Part shown: in pieces, positions 35,201 through 42,642 of the stretch
Layout: every line of letters starts with the position of its first letter
How positions within the stretch are numbered: position 1 is the stretch's first letter
The notes under the pieces: generated by a model
Database searches by the model: none
What the model was told of the DNA's origin: nothing
The model's input: the letters and a program-made list of their open reading frames with translations, nothing else
Source of the DNA: Brachybacterium squillarum M-6-3
GTDB taxonomy: Bacteria > Actinomycetota > Actinomycetes > Actinomycetales > Dermabacteraceae
Direction: 5' to 3'
Assembly (NCBI RefSeq): GCF_000225825.1
Contig: NZ_AGBX01000001.1
Location: 496,001 to 560,000 of the forward strand
DNA length: 64,000 bases
Translations under genes and position numbers: made by a program

Positions 35201-35346
35201 CCGGGGACCAGCGGCGCGTGCTCGAGAACTCGAAGATCACCGCCGCAAGGAAGTTCTTCCGGACCCTGAATGCTGTCTCCGGCTCCGAGGTCACGTACGA
35301 CGTGGTGACCGACTACGACGACCTCATCGCCCGGGCAGCGGTCTGA
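32269..35346 (+). CDS. Type III-like restriction subunit (Res), defence operon gene 5
   Basis: A 1025-residue ATP-dependent restriction subunit. It has an SF2 helicase core with Walker A IEMETGTGKTYVYIKTIM (about residue 100), DExx motif VIIDEPQRLEGTG (about 223), RYSATHKV, and motif VI SRRQEIGRGLRLAVDQ (about 565). A C-terminal PD-(D/E)XK nuclease reads DYNPDWAIVFQDG and VYFVAETKSTHAGD (about 950-975). GTG 32269 is preferred: AAGGA lies upstream and the protein begins VKLQFKHQQYQTDAV, the usual Res opening. A GTG at 32224 would add 15 residues. It should form a complex with Mod and cut unmodified DNA after translocation or sliding. Confidence 0.93.
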   Translation: MKLQFKHQQYQTDAVDAVVDCFAGQPRSDGVSYRIDPGVRRQQRTGDDSGFRNEKIALSDRELLENIQAVQLDPRRNLPTSKKLEYSPAAPSAPNLDIEMETGTGKTYVYIKTIMELHRRYGWSKYIVVVPSVAIREGVMKTFQITGDHFQQEYGTKPRAFVYDSSRLHELEAYSSDAGVQVMIINIQAFNATGKDNRRIYDVLDDFQSRRPIDVISANRPIVIIDEPQRLEGTGKKVSKSLEALSRFNALFVLRYSATHKVQRTLVHRLDAVDAYNQKLVKRIAVRGITVKGLAGTDAYLYLDSIQIAAGKNPRARLELEVQSKSGAITRKVRLLDYGSNLHDVSGGLEAYWGLFIRSIDAVHDTVELSNGDVLEAGQLSDRDSNEGAKRRIQIREVIAAHLAKERMLHPQGVKVLSLFFIDEVAKYRDYTREDTLGEYARIFEEEYVAAVSELREQLALDGSEAGYLSFLDRDEADDVHAGYFSVDKRTSRLIDPKVAGRGEDKGLATDCDAYDLILRDKERLLSQTEPVRFLFSHSALREGWDNPNVFTMGMLKKSDNTVSRRQEIGRGLRLAVDQTGERIDHPSIVHDVNELTVVSDESYTDFVNGLQKEISESLTARPRKATAAYFAGKALLHSKTNEEKVITEQDANLIHRWLIRHDVIDENDHLTENWHTRDKLDPMPSLPEGLDEYHYQIADLIDALHRDVPVAENSRRTKQIPLNESLFRGEQFQGLWQRIRRRAAYQVDFDSRALIDSSVTALNSSLHVTRMSYTVNTGAQKEQLEVEDVDSGRSFTAGRHRTLLETATVASQVQYDVIGEIAERTQLTRRTVGSILSRIEASIFAKLRQNPEQFLSEAARLINERKAELILQNLSYSLLEDEFGDEIFTADTTKHDFSKATPLTRHVYEYAVTDSQVERDFFTQLEQSDEVAVYAKLPHGFLIPTPMGDYNPDWAIVFQDGAVKHVYFVAETKSTHAGDQRRVLENSKITAARKFFRTLNAVSGSEVTYDVVTDYDDLIARAAV

Positions 35347-35359
35347 GGAGATCTAGGTG

Positions 35360-36826
35360 ATGCTGCGACACAGTCATCCCGATGCGCATGACGTTCTGCG
35401 GTCCCTGCGCCGGGACATCGAGGAAGAGCATCCCTCTGAGAAAGCGCGTGTGCCTGCACCAAAGCCAGCCCGGCCCGGCCGGACACCACCGAGCCCTGGT
35501 CGGGAGCCTCTGCGCGAGCGGCCATCCCGGAGCCAGGACCTTCCCAGCTCGCAGACGAGGCATCCCGAGAAGGCGCTCGAGGCCAGCGGAACCACCTCGC
35601 GCATTGCGGCGCCCAGGCCCACGCAGACTTCCAGGGCCGCGAAAAGGCCAGCACTTCGCCCCCGCACTGGCGATCGGCCTCTCACCGCCGAGCAGAAGAA
35701 GGCCCAAGCGCAGCTGGCTGCAGAGACACGTCGCGCTGAAGCATCCGTACCCTCTGACCTGCTCGCGTACATCGACCTGAAGCTGCGCACCAAGAAGAAC
35801 CGCCTGGCGGGAGTATCCGTTACCGTCGCCCGGGAGGCGCTGCTCCGCGTCGTCGCCGCAACGCACACCCGAAAAGTCCCCTACTCCGAGATCCCTGTAC
35901 TGCTGCGACGGGAACTGCGCAGAGAGCTTCCGAGCCAGACGGCGACGCGTACGGCAGAGCGAGTCCTCACGATCGTCGAGCCCTATCAGCTCATCCCCCA
36001 GCGCCCTTCATCGACTCCTTGGCAGAAGGCGAAGGCGGTCCCGTGCCGGAATGACATTCCCGCTCCCCCGAGGTCCAAACCCGCGACGAGGGCAACAAAC
36101 ACGACCCTGGATATTTCCGAGCACGAGCTCCCGAAGGATCCCTCCACGCTCTATCGAATGCTACGCGAGACCGACCTGGCTCGAGACTTCGGATACGGCG
36201 TCATGGTCCTCACTGATGTCTTCCGGGCACTCCATGCCGGGCAACAGCCACATGTCACCGGCGTGTTCCTCGACGCTTTGGCGAACAGGTTCGCGCTCGT
36301 CGTCACCCCTGAAGGGCTGCGGGAGAGTCGGAAGGACTTCGACCGTGCCAATGCTGCGCTGGAGGACGTCCAGAACCTTCCCACCACCAAAGGCATCGTC
36401 CTCACGGACCGAGGCAATCGACTGATGGCCTGGCGGATGGATCACGCCACCGCTGAATGCGCGAGCATCGAGATCAACGCCCTCAGCTCGTATCTGACCA
36501 AGGGTCTGCTGCCCTCCGTGAAGTACGAGGTCGCAGGAAGGCGCGACGGCTCGGCAGGGGCTGGCCTTCGGGACCTTGCCGGATTCGCCCGGAACCTCCG
36601 CACGCGAGAGTCCCGGTTGCGCCCGCTGGCAGTGGACGGCTCCGGGAGCACCACGCGCGAGTGGACGGGGAAGCAGTTGCGGCGCATGGGCCACAAGAAT
36701 GCCCACCGCGTCCGTGAGCATCTGCGTCTGATCCCGACCACCGGCGAGAGGACCGTCGTCAGCGAGCACTCCCGATACGGGGTACCGGGCTGGACGGAGA
36801 CGACGCTGAAGATCCGGTTGCTGTGA
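35360..36826 (+). CDS. Unrecognised 489-residue protein, defence operon gene 6
   Basis: This gene starts 13 bases after the res stop, with GAGGAG at 35345-35350 and either GTG 35357 or ATG 35360, so it belongs to the same transcript. Residues about 20-110 are Pro/Arg/Ser-rich and probably disordered. A charged helical segment (LTAEQKKAQAQLAAETRRAE) precedes a folded part with IVEPYQLIPQRPSSTPWQKA. The C-terminal half (about 255-489) reads like a globular domain: STLYRMLRETDLARDFGYGV, VVTPEGLRESRKDFDRANAA, KGIVLTDRGNRLMAWRMDHA. I do not recognise a family, nuclease motif, Walker motif or membrane segment. Operon membership is the only clue to function, and it is the best candidate for a novel subunit. 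Confidence 0.75.
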   Translation: MLRHSHPDAHDVLRSLRRDIEEEHPSEKARVPAPKPARPGRTPPSPGREPLRERPSRSQDLPSSQTRHPEKALEASGTTSRIAAPRPTQTSRAAKRPALRPRTGDRPLTAEQKKAQAQLAAETRRAEASVPSDLLAYIDLKLRTKKNRLAGVSVTVAREALLRVVAATHTRKVPYSEIPVLLRRELRRELPSQTATRTAERVLTIVEPYQLIPQRPSSTPWQKAKAVPCRNDIPAPPRSKPATRATNTTLDISEHELPKDPSTLYRMLRETDLARDFGYGVMVLTDVFRALHAGQQPHVTGVFLDALANRFALVVTPEGLRESRKDFDRANAALEDVQNLPTTKGIVLTDRGNRLMAWRMDHATAECASIEINALSSYLTKGLLPSVKYEVAGRRDGSAGAGLRDLAGFARNLRTRESRLRPLAVDGSGSTTREWTGKQLRRMGHKNAHRVREHLRLIPTTGERTVVSEHSRYGVPGWTETTLKIRLL

Positions 36827-36854
36827 CCTCACGCCCCGAAGCTCTCGATGCCGA

Positions 36855-37775
36855 TCACTCGAAGAAGTCCTCGTCCACGTCGACGATATGCACAGTACGA
36901 CGCACCTGCACGCCCACGCCGTAGCGGATCATCAGTCGAGCGAGTTTCGCCCCGTCGACCAGGACGACCCGCGCCTGCACCTGGTCGGCGTACTTCTCCG
37001 CATCGGCGCTGAAGCGGCTAGTGGTGAGGAAGACCCCCTGGTTCGCAGCGTTGCCGGCGAGCGCGCCCACGAACTCCTGGATCGCGGGACGGCCCACCGT
37101 GTTCTCCTTCGCGTAGCGCTTGGCCTGGACGTAGATGCGCGAGAGACCGAGGGCGTCCTGGTCGATGATCCCGTCGATGCCACCGTCTCGGGAGAGCTGC
37201 GTGCGGGTCGCGGAGCCCTCGGCACCGCCGTACCCCATTGCCATGAGGAGATCCAGCACGGCCTTCTCGAAGAACTCCGGCTCCTGCGCCTGGATCCGGG
37301 TGAGCAGTTGGTCGGCGACGTCGGCGTGGATGCGCGAGATGCCGTCCTCGATCTGCTCGTCCGGGTCGAGCGCGGTGCTCTCGTCGGCGGCGGGCGCTAT
37401 GGAGATCGGTGCCGCGCCGGAGGCAGCAGGCTTCGGCGCTGACCGTGGCGACTCGTACCCGGGGACGCTGCGCAGGTCCTTCTCGGTCAGACCGTCCGGG
37501 TACGTCGTGAGTAAGCCGCGGCCCACGTCGGTGATCTGGTAGCGACCGCGCGAGGGCCGTTCCACTGCTCCGGCCCGCGCCAGGTAGGAGAGCGCCCAGT
37601 TGCCTCGGTTCACCCACTGCTCCTGCCCGGAGGGGATCACCACCGCGCGGTCCGCCTCACTGAGTCGGAGGTGATCGGCGGCGGCCGCGACGACATCCCG
37701 ACCTCGCCGTACATCGCCGTCAGCGAGGACTCTCAGCGACGGGATCATGTACTGGTCCCAGGTGGGGGCGGGCAT
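36855..37775 (-). CDS. mrr: Mrr-type restriction endonuclease
   Basis: A 306-residue type IV-like restriction enzyme. The N-terminal Mrr_N winged-helix domain (residues about 1-90) includes PSGQEQWVNRGNWALSYLAR, AGAVERPSRGRYQITDVGRG and LLTTYP. A linker follows, and then a C-terminal PD-(D/E)XK domain: FFEKAVLDLLMAMGYGGAEG, DGGIDGIIDQDALGLSRIYV with the metal-binding aspartate, and QAKRYAKENTVGRPAIQEFV with the Q-x-K signature. Mrr enzymes cut DNA carrying foreign methylation. It is transcribed opposite to the defence operon and ends 29 bases after it, so it is a separate unit. Start 37775 gives the family's MPxPxWxxYMxPxL opening. Confidence 0.9.
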   Translation of the reverse strand: MPAPTWDQYMIPSLRVLADGDVRRGRDVVAAAADHLRLSEADRAVVIPSGQEQWVNRGNWALSYLARAGAVERPSRGRYQITDVGRGLLTTYPDGLTEKDLRSVPGYESPRSAPKPAASGAAPISIAPAADESTALDPDEQIEDGISRIHADVADQLLTRIQAQEPEFFEKAVLDLLMAMGYGGAEGSATRTQLSRDGGIDGIIDQDALGLSRIYVQAKRYAKENTVGRPAIQEFVGALAGNAANQGVFLTTSRFSADAEKYADQVQARVVLVDGAKLARLMIRYGVGVQVRRTVHIVDVDEDFFE

Positions 37776-38296
37776 GCGGCCTCCTCTGTCCGGTGCGGCG
37801 TGTTCGCACTGGACCTGCGGCGATGCGAGCTGGCACAGGGCGCGGGTTCCCGAGACTTCGGCTGTCCACAATCCCCCTCAAGGGCAGTGCGATCTGTTTG
37901 CCCCCTTCGGCACACTGGCCGTCATCCCCAGCATCCCGCGGCAAGGAGCGGCGGTAATCGTCGATCGCCGTGCGCTTCAGCCGGACCAGCGTCAGCCGCG
38001 CCCCCTCCCCCAGGCTCATCCTGTCGCCGATGGCCCGCATCGTGACCATCAGACGACCACGCCCTGCGAGCGGCGGAGCGGCCCCGTGCGGCCGGTGCCG
38101 TCGCGCTCCGAACGAGTGCGGTCACCGGCGTCCTGCGACTGCACTCGCGGGTCGTGCGCAATGCTCATCTCGGGATGCTACGACGCAGTGCGGACAGGCC
38201 GAAGGGAACGCTGGCGAGCTCACCCACGACGACGCGCAGCCGGGACCGACCGAGAACGACAGCACTCGGAAGCAGCCACGCGGCTACTCTCGATCC
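37776..38296. other. Divergent promoter region between mrr and a PD-(D/E)XK gene
   Basis: This 521-base gap separates two divergent gene starts, so it should hold both promoters. A minus-strand frame from about 38049 (MRAIGDRMSLGEGARLTLVR, then LKRTAIDDYRRSL) looks somewhat protein-like for 50 codons but then degenerates. It may be a small gene or a remnant. I see no clear promoter boxes, terminal repeats or RNA gene here. Confidence 0.3.
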
Positions 38297-39484
38297 ATGG
38301 TCGGCTCTCCCGTCATCGCCCCCGAGCTCGTGACAGCGCTGGTGCCGTCACTCTCTCGGAGCCTCGCCGAGCAGTTCAACGTGTTCCGGGTGATGCACCA
38401 CGGCACCCACGAGAAGCAGCTCTCCAACGTCTTCGCCTGGCTGCTCAACGAACAGGGAACCCATCAGCTCGGAGACGCACCCCAGCGCATCTTCCTCGAT
38501 CTCGTCAACGCTGCGCTCCCCGAAGGAACCGCACTCCCCGTGACGGGATACGCAGTCGCCCAGGAGGTCGTCACTCCCGGGCACGAGGGGATGCTCGATC
38601 AGGAGTCCGCGGACATCGCCGACATCGTGCTCTCCTCGCCGGAGGCGGCTGTCGTCGTGGAGAACTTCGGAACGTCCGACGGGCACGGCCACGACTACCG
38701 CAGGTATCTCGCGCTCGGCACGGCAGGTGGACGTGCTGCTGCGGTCGTGCTCCTGTGCGAGCGCCGCGCCCCTCACCTCCAGCGCGACGGGTGGGAACAG
38801 GCAGTCGTGGTCACCGATGCCGAGTACCTGAACGCCCTCCGCGCGCACGTCGCCGACGATCGCTCATGGACCCGTCGGCACCCGGACCAACACCTCTTCA
38901 TCCGTCAGCTGTTCGAGCACTTCGTGGAAGGACCCGCAGCGATGAACACCGAGGACACCCTCGCTTTCCTCACCGCGATGTGCGAGACGGGGGAATCGGC
39001 ACGGTACGGGCAGCGACCTCGCGACCGCGTGGCGCAGGAGTTCGGCGACCTCATCGCCGCCCGGGCCCGCCGTCAGCTCGAGGACAGCCGTACGCTTCTC
39101 GCCTCGACGAAGCGGGCGCTGCGGGGCTACGCGAGCACTGTGCTCATTGATCAAGTGAACGAACGGATCACCGCGGGCCCGATCGAGAAGGTCGTGACAC
39201 GCTTCGTCGGCCAGTGGGAGTGGTGCGTCGAGCTGCAACGCGCTGACAAGCATCCGACAGTCTTCGTCGAGTACGGTCCTACGGCGGTCGTGGAGCGGGA
39301 GCGGGTCCCGCAGCAGACCGAGAACCCCGACTACTCGCAGGTGTTCGTCACGCTGAAGGACGCCAAGGTCGGAGGGATCTCGCGCATCGCGCATACCGGT
39401 GTACGTCTCACCGAGGTCCTGGACGGTCTAACGGCCGACGACGTACGGCTGCGAGATGCGGTGCTGGAGATCGCCGGCGAGTAG
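38297..39484 (+). CDS. PD-(D/E)XK-superfamily-like protein with altered active site
   Basis: A 395-residue protein. The N-terminal 150 residues follow the layout of the PD-(D/E)XK nuclease family often annotated PDDEXK_4: HEKQLSNVFAWLLN (residues 38-51), a glutamate in AVAQEVVTPG (about 90), ADIADIVLSS with aspartates 106 and 109, and AAVVVENFGTSDGHGHDYRR (from 118). In active relatives the last motif reads ENK; here Phe124 replaces the lysine, and the following TSDGHGHDY seems to be a conserved alternative. It may be an inactive sensor or use other residues. The C-terminal 240 residues are unassigned. It is convergent with the next gene, which carries a canonical D...EVK set. Confidence 0.6.
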   Translation: MVGSPVIAPELVTALVPSLSRSLAEQFNVFRVMHHGTHEKQLSNVFAWLLNEQGTHQLGDAPQRIFLDLVNAALPEGTALPVTGYAVAQEVVTPGHEGMLDQESADIADIVLSSPEAAVVVENFGTSDGHGHDYRRYLALGTAGGRAAAVVLLCERRAPHLQRDGWEQAVVVTDAEYLNALRAHVADDRSWTRRHPDQHLFIRQLFEHFVEGPAAMNTEDTLAFLTAMCETGESARYGQRPRDRVAQEFGDLIAARARRQLEDSRTLLASTKRALRGYASTVLIDQVNERITAGPIEKVVTRFVGQWEWCVELQRADKHPTVFVEYGPTAVVERERVPQQTENPDYSQVFVTLKDAKVGGISRIAHTGVRLTEVLDGLTADDVRLRDAVLEIAGE

Positions 39485-39603
39485 CGTCGCTCAACGGTGC
39501 ATGTCACGGAAGTCCTCAGCCCGCAGCCAGGCCGTCGTGTGTCTTCCGTGTCCGCCCCGGAAGACCGCTCAAGACAACACCCGCAGCCGTCGGAGGCGGG
39601 CGA

Positions 39604-40695
39604 TCACGAACTGCGCAGCGGCCAGCTCTCCGTAAGGTAGTCCAGCGCATGGCCGAGCAGAGCCACGATGTCCGGTCCCGTCGCCTGCGTGGTGTCGATC
39701 CGCACGGACGCCTCGAAGCGCGTGTCGCCATCACGTCGGAAGCCCGGGTTGTAGCGCGAAGCATCGCCGCGTTCGAATCCCTTCTCGACGATCTCCGCCC
39801 AGTCCCCTTTCGCTGAGGGACGCCCGGACCCCTTATCAGTAAGGAGCAGACCAGCGCGGTCCGGATCGGTCTCCCGGAGGTAGTCGGAGAAGCTGTCGAT
39901 TCGGATGGCTTCATCGAGAGTCGTCGCGAGGTGCCACGCAGCTTCTCTCTCAGCTCGCCCGTCCGGGAGTACATGGACCCCGAAGCGGAAATCCATCTTC
40001 CTAGCAGCCGGCTGCCACCGCACCTCTGCAATGGCGTTCTGCCCCTCTTGTCTCTGCGGGAAAGCACGCCACGACTGGAGCAGTGCATTGCCTCCTCCCG
40101 AGGTGACGCCGGGGTACGCCCGGTCCGCGCCTGCCTTGACGACGGCAGGCTTCAGGGCGCGGGTCAGGACGCGTCCCAGGAACGGGTCGGAGATCGACGA
40201 AAGCGACTCCGCCTCCCTGCCGTCGACCCCGACGCTCACAGCGGTGATCAGTGCCGACCACGACTCGAGGACCCTCGTCGCGGCCGCAGCAAGTACCGCA
40301 ACTTCAGAGTTCGTGGACTCCATCCAGCGGCCTACGAGCGACGGGAGGGGAGCCACGGTCCATTGGGGGTCCAAGGCTGAGTCATGTGGGTCCTCCTGGT
40401 CCAGGGACGTGAGGAGCAGCGGGACGTCGGCGGCGAATGTCGACAAGTACCAGTCGGACTGCGCCTCGCTGAGGTGGTGACCGAGCTTCACCTCCACTGC
40501 ACCGATCGTGTCACCGGCTGCGTCCATAAGAAGGAGGTCCGCACGCTTCTCGGTGCTCGCCCGTCCTTCTCGGATCGCTCGAGCGGGCAGCGCTCCGAGA
40601 AGGTCCGACCATGGCGTCGGGTCTTCCTCGGTGAAGTAGGCCAGCAGATCGCTGACGTTCGTCTCGCTCGCGAGAATCCTGCCCAGTCCGTTCAT
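39604..40695 (-). CDS. PD-(D/E)XK-like protein of unknown function
   Basis: This 363-residue protein opens with a compact PD-(D/E)XK-type motif set: EKRADLLLMDAAGDTIGAVE and VKLGHHLSEAQSDWYLS, giving Asp53, Glu68 and Lys70 plus a downstream Gln. That fits a nuclease-like core near the N-terminus. The remaining 270 residues are unassigned, with WRAFPQRQEGQNAIAEVRWQ as a beta-rich stretch. It is convergent with the other PD-(D/E)XK-like gene (120 bases between stops), and its start faces the IS256 element. The neighbourhood suggests DNA defence, but no partner or specificity is visible, and an antirestriction or repair role is possible. Confidence 0.6.
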   Translation of the reverse strand: MNGLGRILASETNVSDLLAYFTEEDPTPWSDLLGALPARAIREGRASTEKRADLLLMDAAGDTIGAVEVKLGHHLSEAQSDWYLSTFAADVPLLLTSLDQEDPHDSALDPQWTVAPLPSLVGRWMESTNSEVAVLAAAATRVLESWSALITAVSVGVDGREAESLSSISDPFLGRVLTRALKPAVVKAGADRAYPGVTSGGGNALLQSWRAFPQRQEGQNAIAEVRWQPAARKMDFRFGVHVLPDGRAEREAAWHLATTLDEAIRIDSFSDYLRETDPDRAGLLLTDKGSGRPSAKGDWAEIVEKGFERGDASRYNPGFRRDGDTRFEASVRIDTTQATGPDIVALLGHALDYLTESWPLRSS

Positions 40696-40815
40696 CGTCG
40701 ATCCCCCGCTCAGTAGTGGTCCGCTTCAGGCTCAAAGAATGCCCGAGTCGCCAGACATTCGCTGGAGCTTCTCGCGCACTCCGCCTCGTCTGTCGCGACT
40801 GGCGCGTCCGCCGAC

Positions 40816-40884
40816 CTACCCCCGCATGCTCCGATACGGCGTCCGCCCATCGAGCTCGACGAGGACGAGGTCAAGTCCCTGGAA
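40816..40884 (-). pseudogene. Gene end cut off by the IS256 element
   Basis: On the minus strand the last codons of a gene remain: FQGLDLVLVELDGRTPYRSM, then RG and stop TAG 40818-40816. The frame runs backwards straight into the IS256 terminal repeat at 40885, so the rest was removed or separated by the insertion. The residues are too few for a family call. Confidence 0.35.
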
Positions 40885-42266
40885 GTGGTGTAGCGATCCT
40901 TCGCTGAGAGGTCAGGCGGCCAGAGCGGGCAGAGAGCTGGTGGCGACCTCCCCGGTGCTGGTGTCGGGGACGAGGTTGAGGCGGCATCGGGCGAGGACGT
41001 CGAGGCCGAGGTAACGGCGTCCTTCGGCCCACTCATCGGTCTGTTCGGCCAGGACCGCGCCGACGAGACGGACGATCGCCTCGCGGGTGGGGAAGATGCC
41101 CACGGAGTCGGTGCGGCGACGGATCTCCTTGTTCAAACGCTCGGTGGGATTGTTCGACCAGATCTGCCCCCACACATCCTTGGGGAACGCGGTGAACGCG
41201 AGGAGGTCCGCACGGGCGGCGTCGAGGTGCTCGGCCACGGCCCGGAGCCTCTCGCTCACGTAGTCCAGCAGCCGCTCGAACTGCGCGTTCACCGCTTGTG
41301 CGTCGGGCTGGTCATAGACGCTGTGCAGCATCGCCTTCACCGCCGGCCACATGCCCTTGGGGCAGATGCTCATCAGGTTCGCCGCGTAGTGGGTGCGACA
41401 GCGTTGCCAGGCCGCGCCGGGCAGGTGCGCAGCGATCGCTTCGACCAGCCCCGCATGCGCATCGGAGGTCACCAGGCGAACGCCGGCGAGGCCGCGGGCG
41501 ACGAGGTCGGCGAAGAAGCCGTTCCACGCAGCTCCCGTCTCGGAGGTGGCGACCCGCATGCTGAGCACTTCGCGGTGCCCATCCCCGTTGACGCCGGTGG
41601 CGAGCAGGACGACGGCGTTGATCACCCGCCCACCCTCACGGACCTTCATCGTCAGCGCGTCGGCGGAGACGAACGTGAACGGCCCGGCCTCGTCCAGCGG
41701 GCGGTGGCGGAACTGCTCGACGTGCTCGTCCAACGACTCCGCCATCCTGCTGACCTGCGACTTCGAAAGCGAGTTGATGCCAAGGGTCTTCACGAGCTTA
41801 TCCATGCGGCGGGTAGAGACACCGGCGAGATAGCAGTCCGCGACGACCGTGATCAGCGCAGACTCGGCGCGCTTGCGGCGCTCGAGCAGCCAGTCCGGGG
41901 AAGTAGGTGCCGGTGCGGAGCTTGGGGATCGCGACGTCGATCGTGCCGACGCGGGTGTCGAGGTCGCGGTGGCGGTAGCCGTTGCGCTGAGCGACCCGGT
42001 CGCTGCTGGGCCGGCCGTACTCCGCGCCGGCGACGGCGTCCGCGTCCGCGGAGAGCAGGGTGTTGATCCCGTCTTGGAGCAGGCTGCGCATCAGATCCGG
42101 GGATGCTTCGGACAGGGCTTCACCGAGCAGGCCGTAAGGGTCGACAATGCGGGGAGCGGTCATCGTGATGACTCCGTTCGAGAGTGCTGTGGAAGGTTGT
42201 CTCGAAGGATCACACGGTGGCCGCGCCCACGTCCGAGACGATCACGGGGCCACCGCGCTACACCAC
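40885..42266 (-). mobile_element. IS256-family insertion sequence
   Basis: The element is bounded by inverted repeats GTGGTGTAGCG (40885-40895) and its complement CGCTACACCAC (42256-42266). That gives a size of about 1.38 kb, typical for IS256. It contains one transposase gene, which is frameshifted. I do not see matching 8-9-base target duplications at the two sides, so flanking DNA may have been deleted or rearranged after insertion. It forms the right edge of the defence island. Confidence 0.8.
40912..42163 (-). pseudogene. IS256-family transposase with a single-base frameshift
   Basis: The first part (from ATG 42163, MTAPRIVDPYGLLGEALSEA) holds the DNA-binding region and reads to KLRTGTYFP. 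A run of four C followed by GG (about 41894-41899) then shifts the frame. With one base fewer, the sequence continues as DWLLERRKRAESALITVVAD into MDKLVKTLGINSLSKSQVSR. The downstream part carries all three catalytic acids: FVSADALTMKV, LVTSDAHAGL and WSNNPTERLNKEIRRRTD. So the gene is complete except for one extra base. It is either inactive or affected by a base-call error in the homopolymer. Confidence 0.85.
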
Positions 42267-42642
42267 TATGCGGGACTCAACTGGTCGCGGATCACTACGA
42301 CCCGCCAATCCACGCTTTGCCAGGGGCGCGGACGTCGAGCCGCTCCCCCTTCCTTCGCAGGAGCACTCCGGCACACCGGTCGCGTTGCCGGCCCCATGCT
42401 GCTGCTCGGGGCCGGAAAGGACCTGGCCTTAGCCCCGCTGACGACCTTCGGCATCGCCGGCGCGAGCAGCGCCGGGGTCATAGAGGCGGAATGGGAGCTG
42501 CTGAGGCCTGCTGCGCACACCGGGCACGACTGGCATCCTGCCTGGTCATGACGTTCGCGGGACGATGCGCACCTCGGAATGCGGCCCGCGATAGGGCAAG
42601 ATGTGTCGCTGTCTCGTCCCCTCCCTCCTCGAGGAGCCCCCG
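42267..42642. other. Gene-poor stretch right of IS256
   Basis: I find no convincing gene in these 376 bases. A plus-strand frame ending at 42549 (MLLLGAGKDLALAPLTTFGI, then AGASSAGVIEAEWELL) resembles a protein tail but has no recognisable start or family. It may be a remnant of the gene the island displaced. GAGGAG at 42631-42636 is the ribosome-binding site of the MFS gene. Confidence 0.3.

Noticed and set aside
37720-38049. Minus-strand frame MRAIGDRMSLGEGARLTLVR in the mrr upstream region as a gene.
   Set aside because: Only the first 50 codons look protein-like, no ribosome-binding site is seen, and it runs into the mrr coding region. I kept it only as a note in the intergenic entry.
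40710-41036. Minus-strand frame rich in serine across the IS256 left end.
   Set aside because: It spans the element border, is antisense or out of frame to the transposase, and has no domain; the short tail LVLVELDGRTPYRSM in another frame is the more plausible gene remnant.
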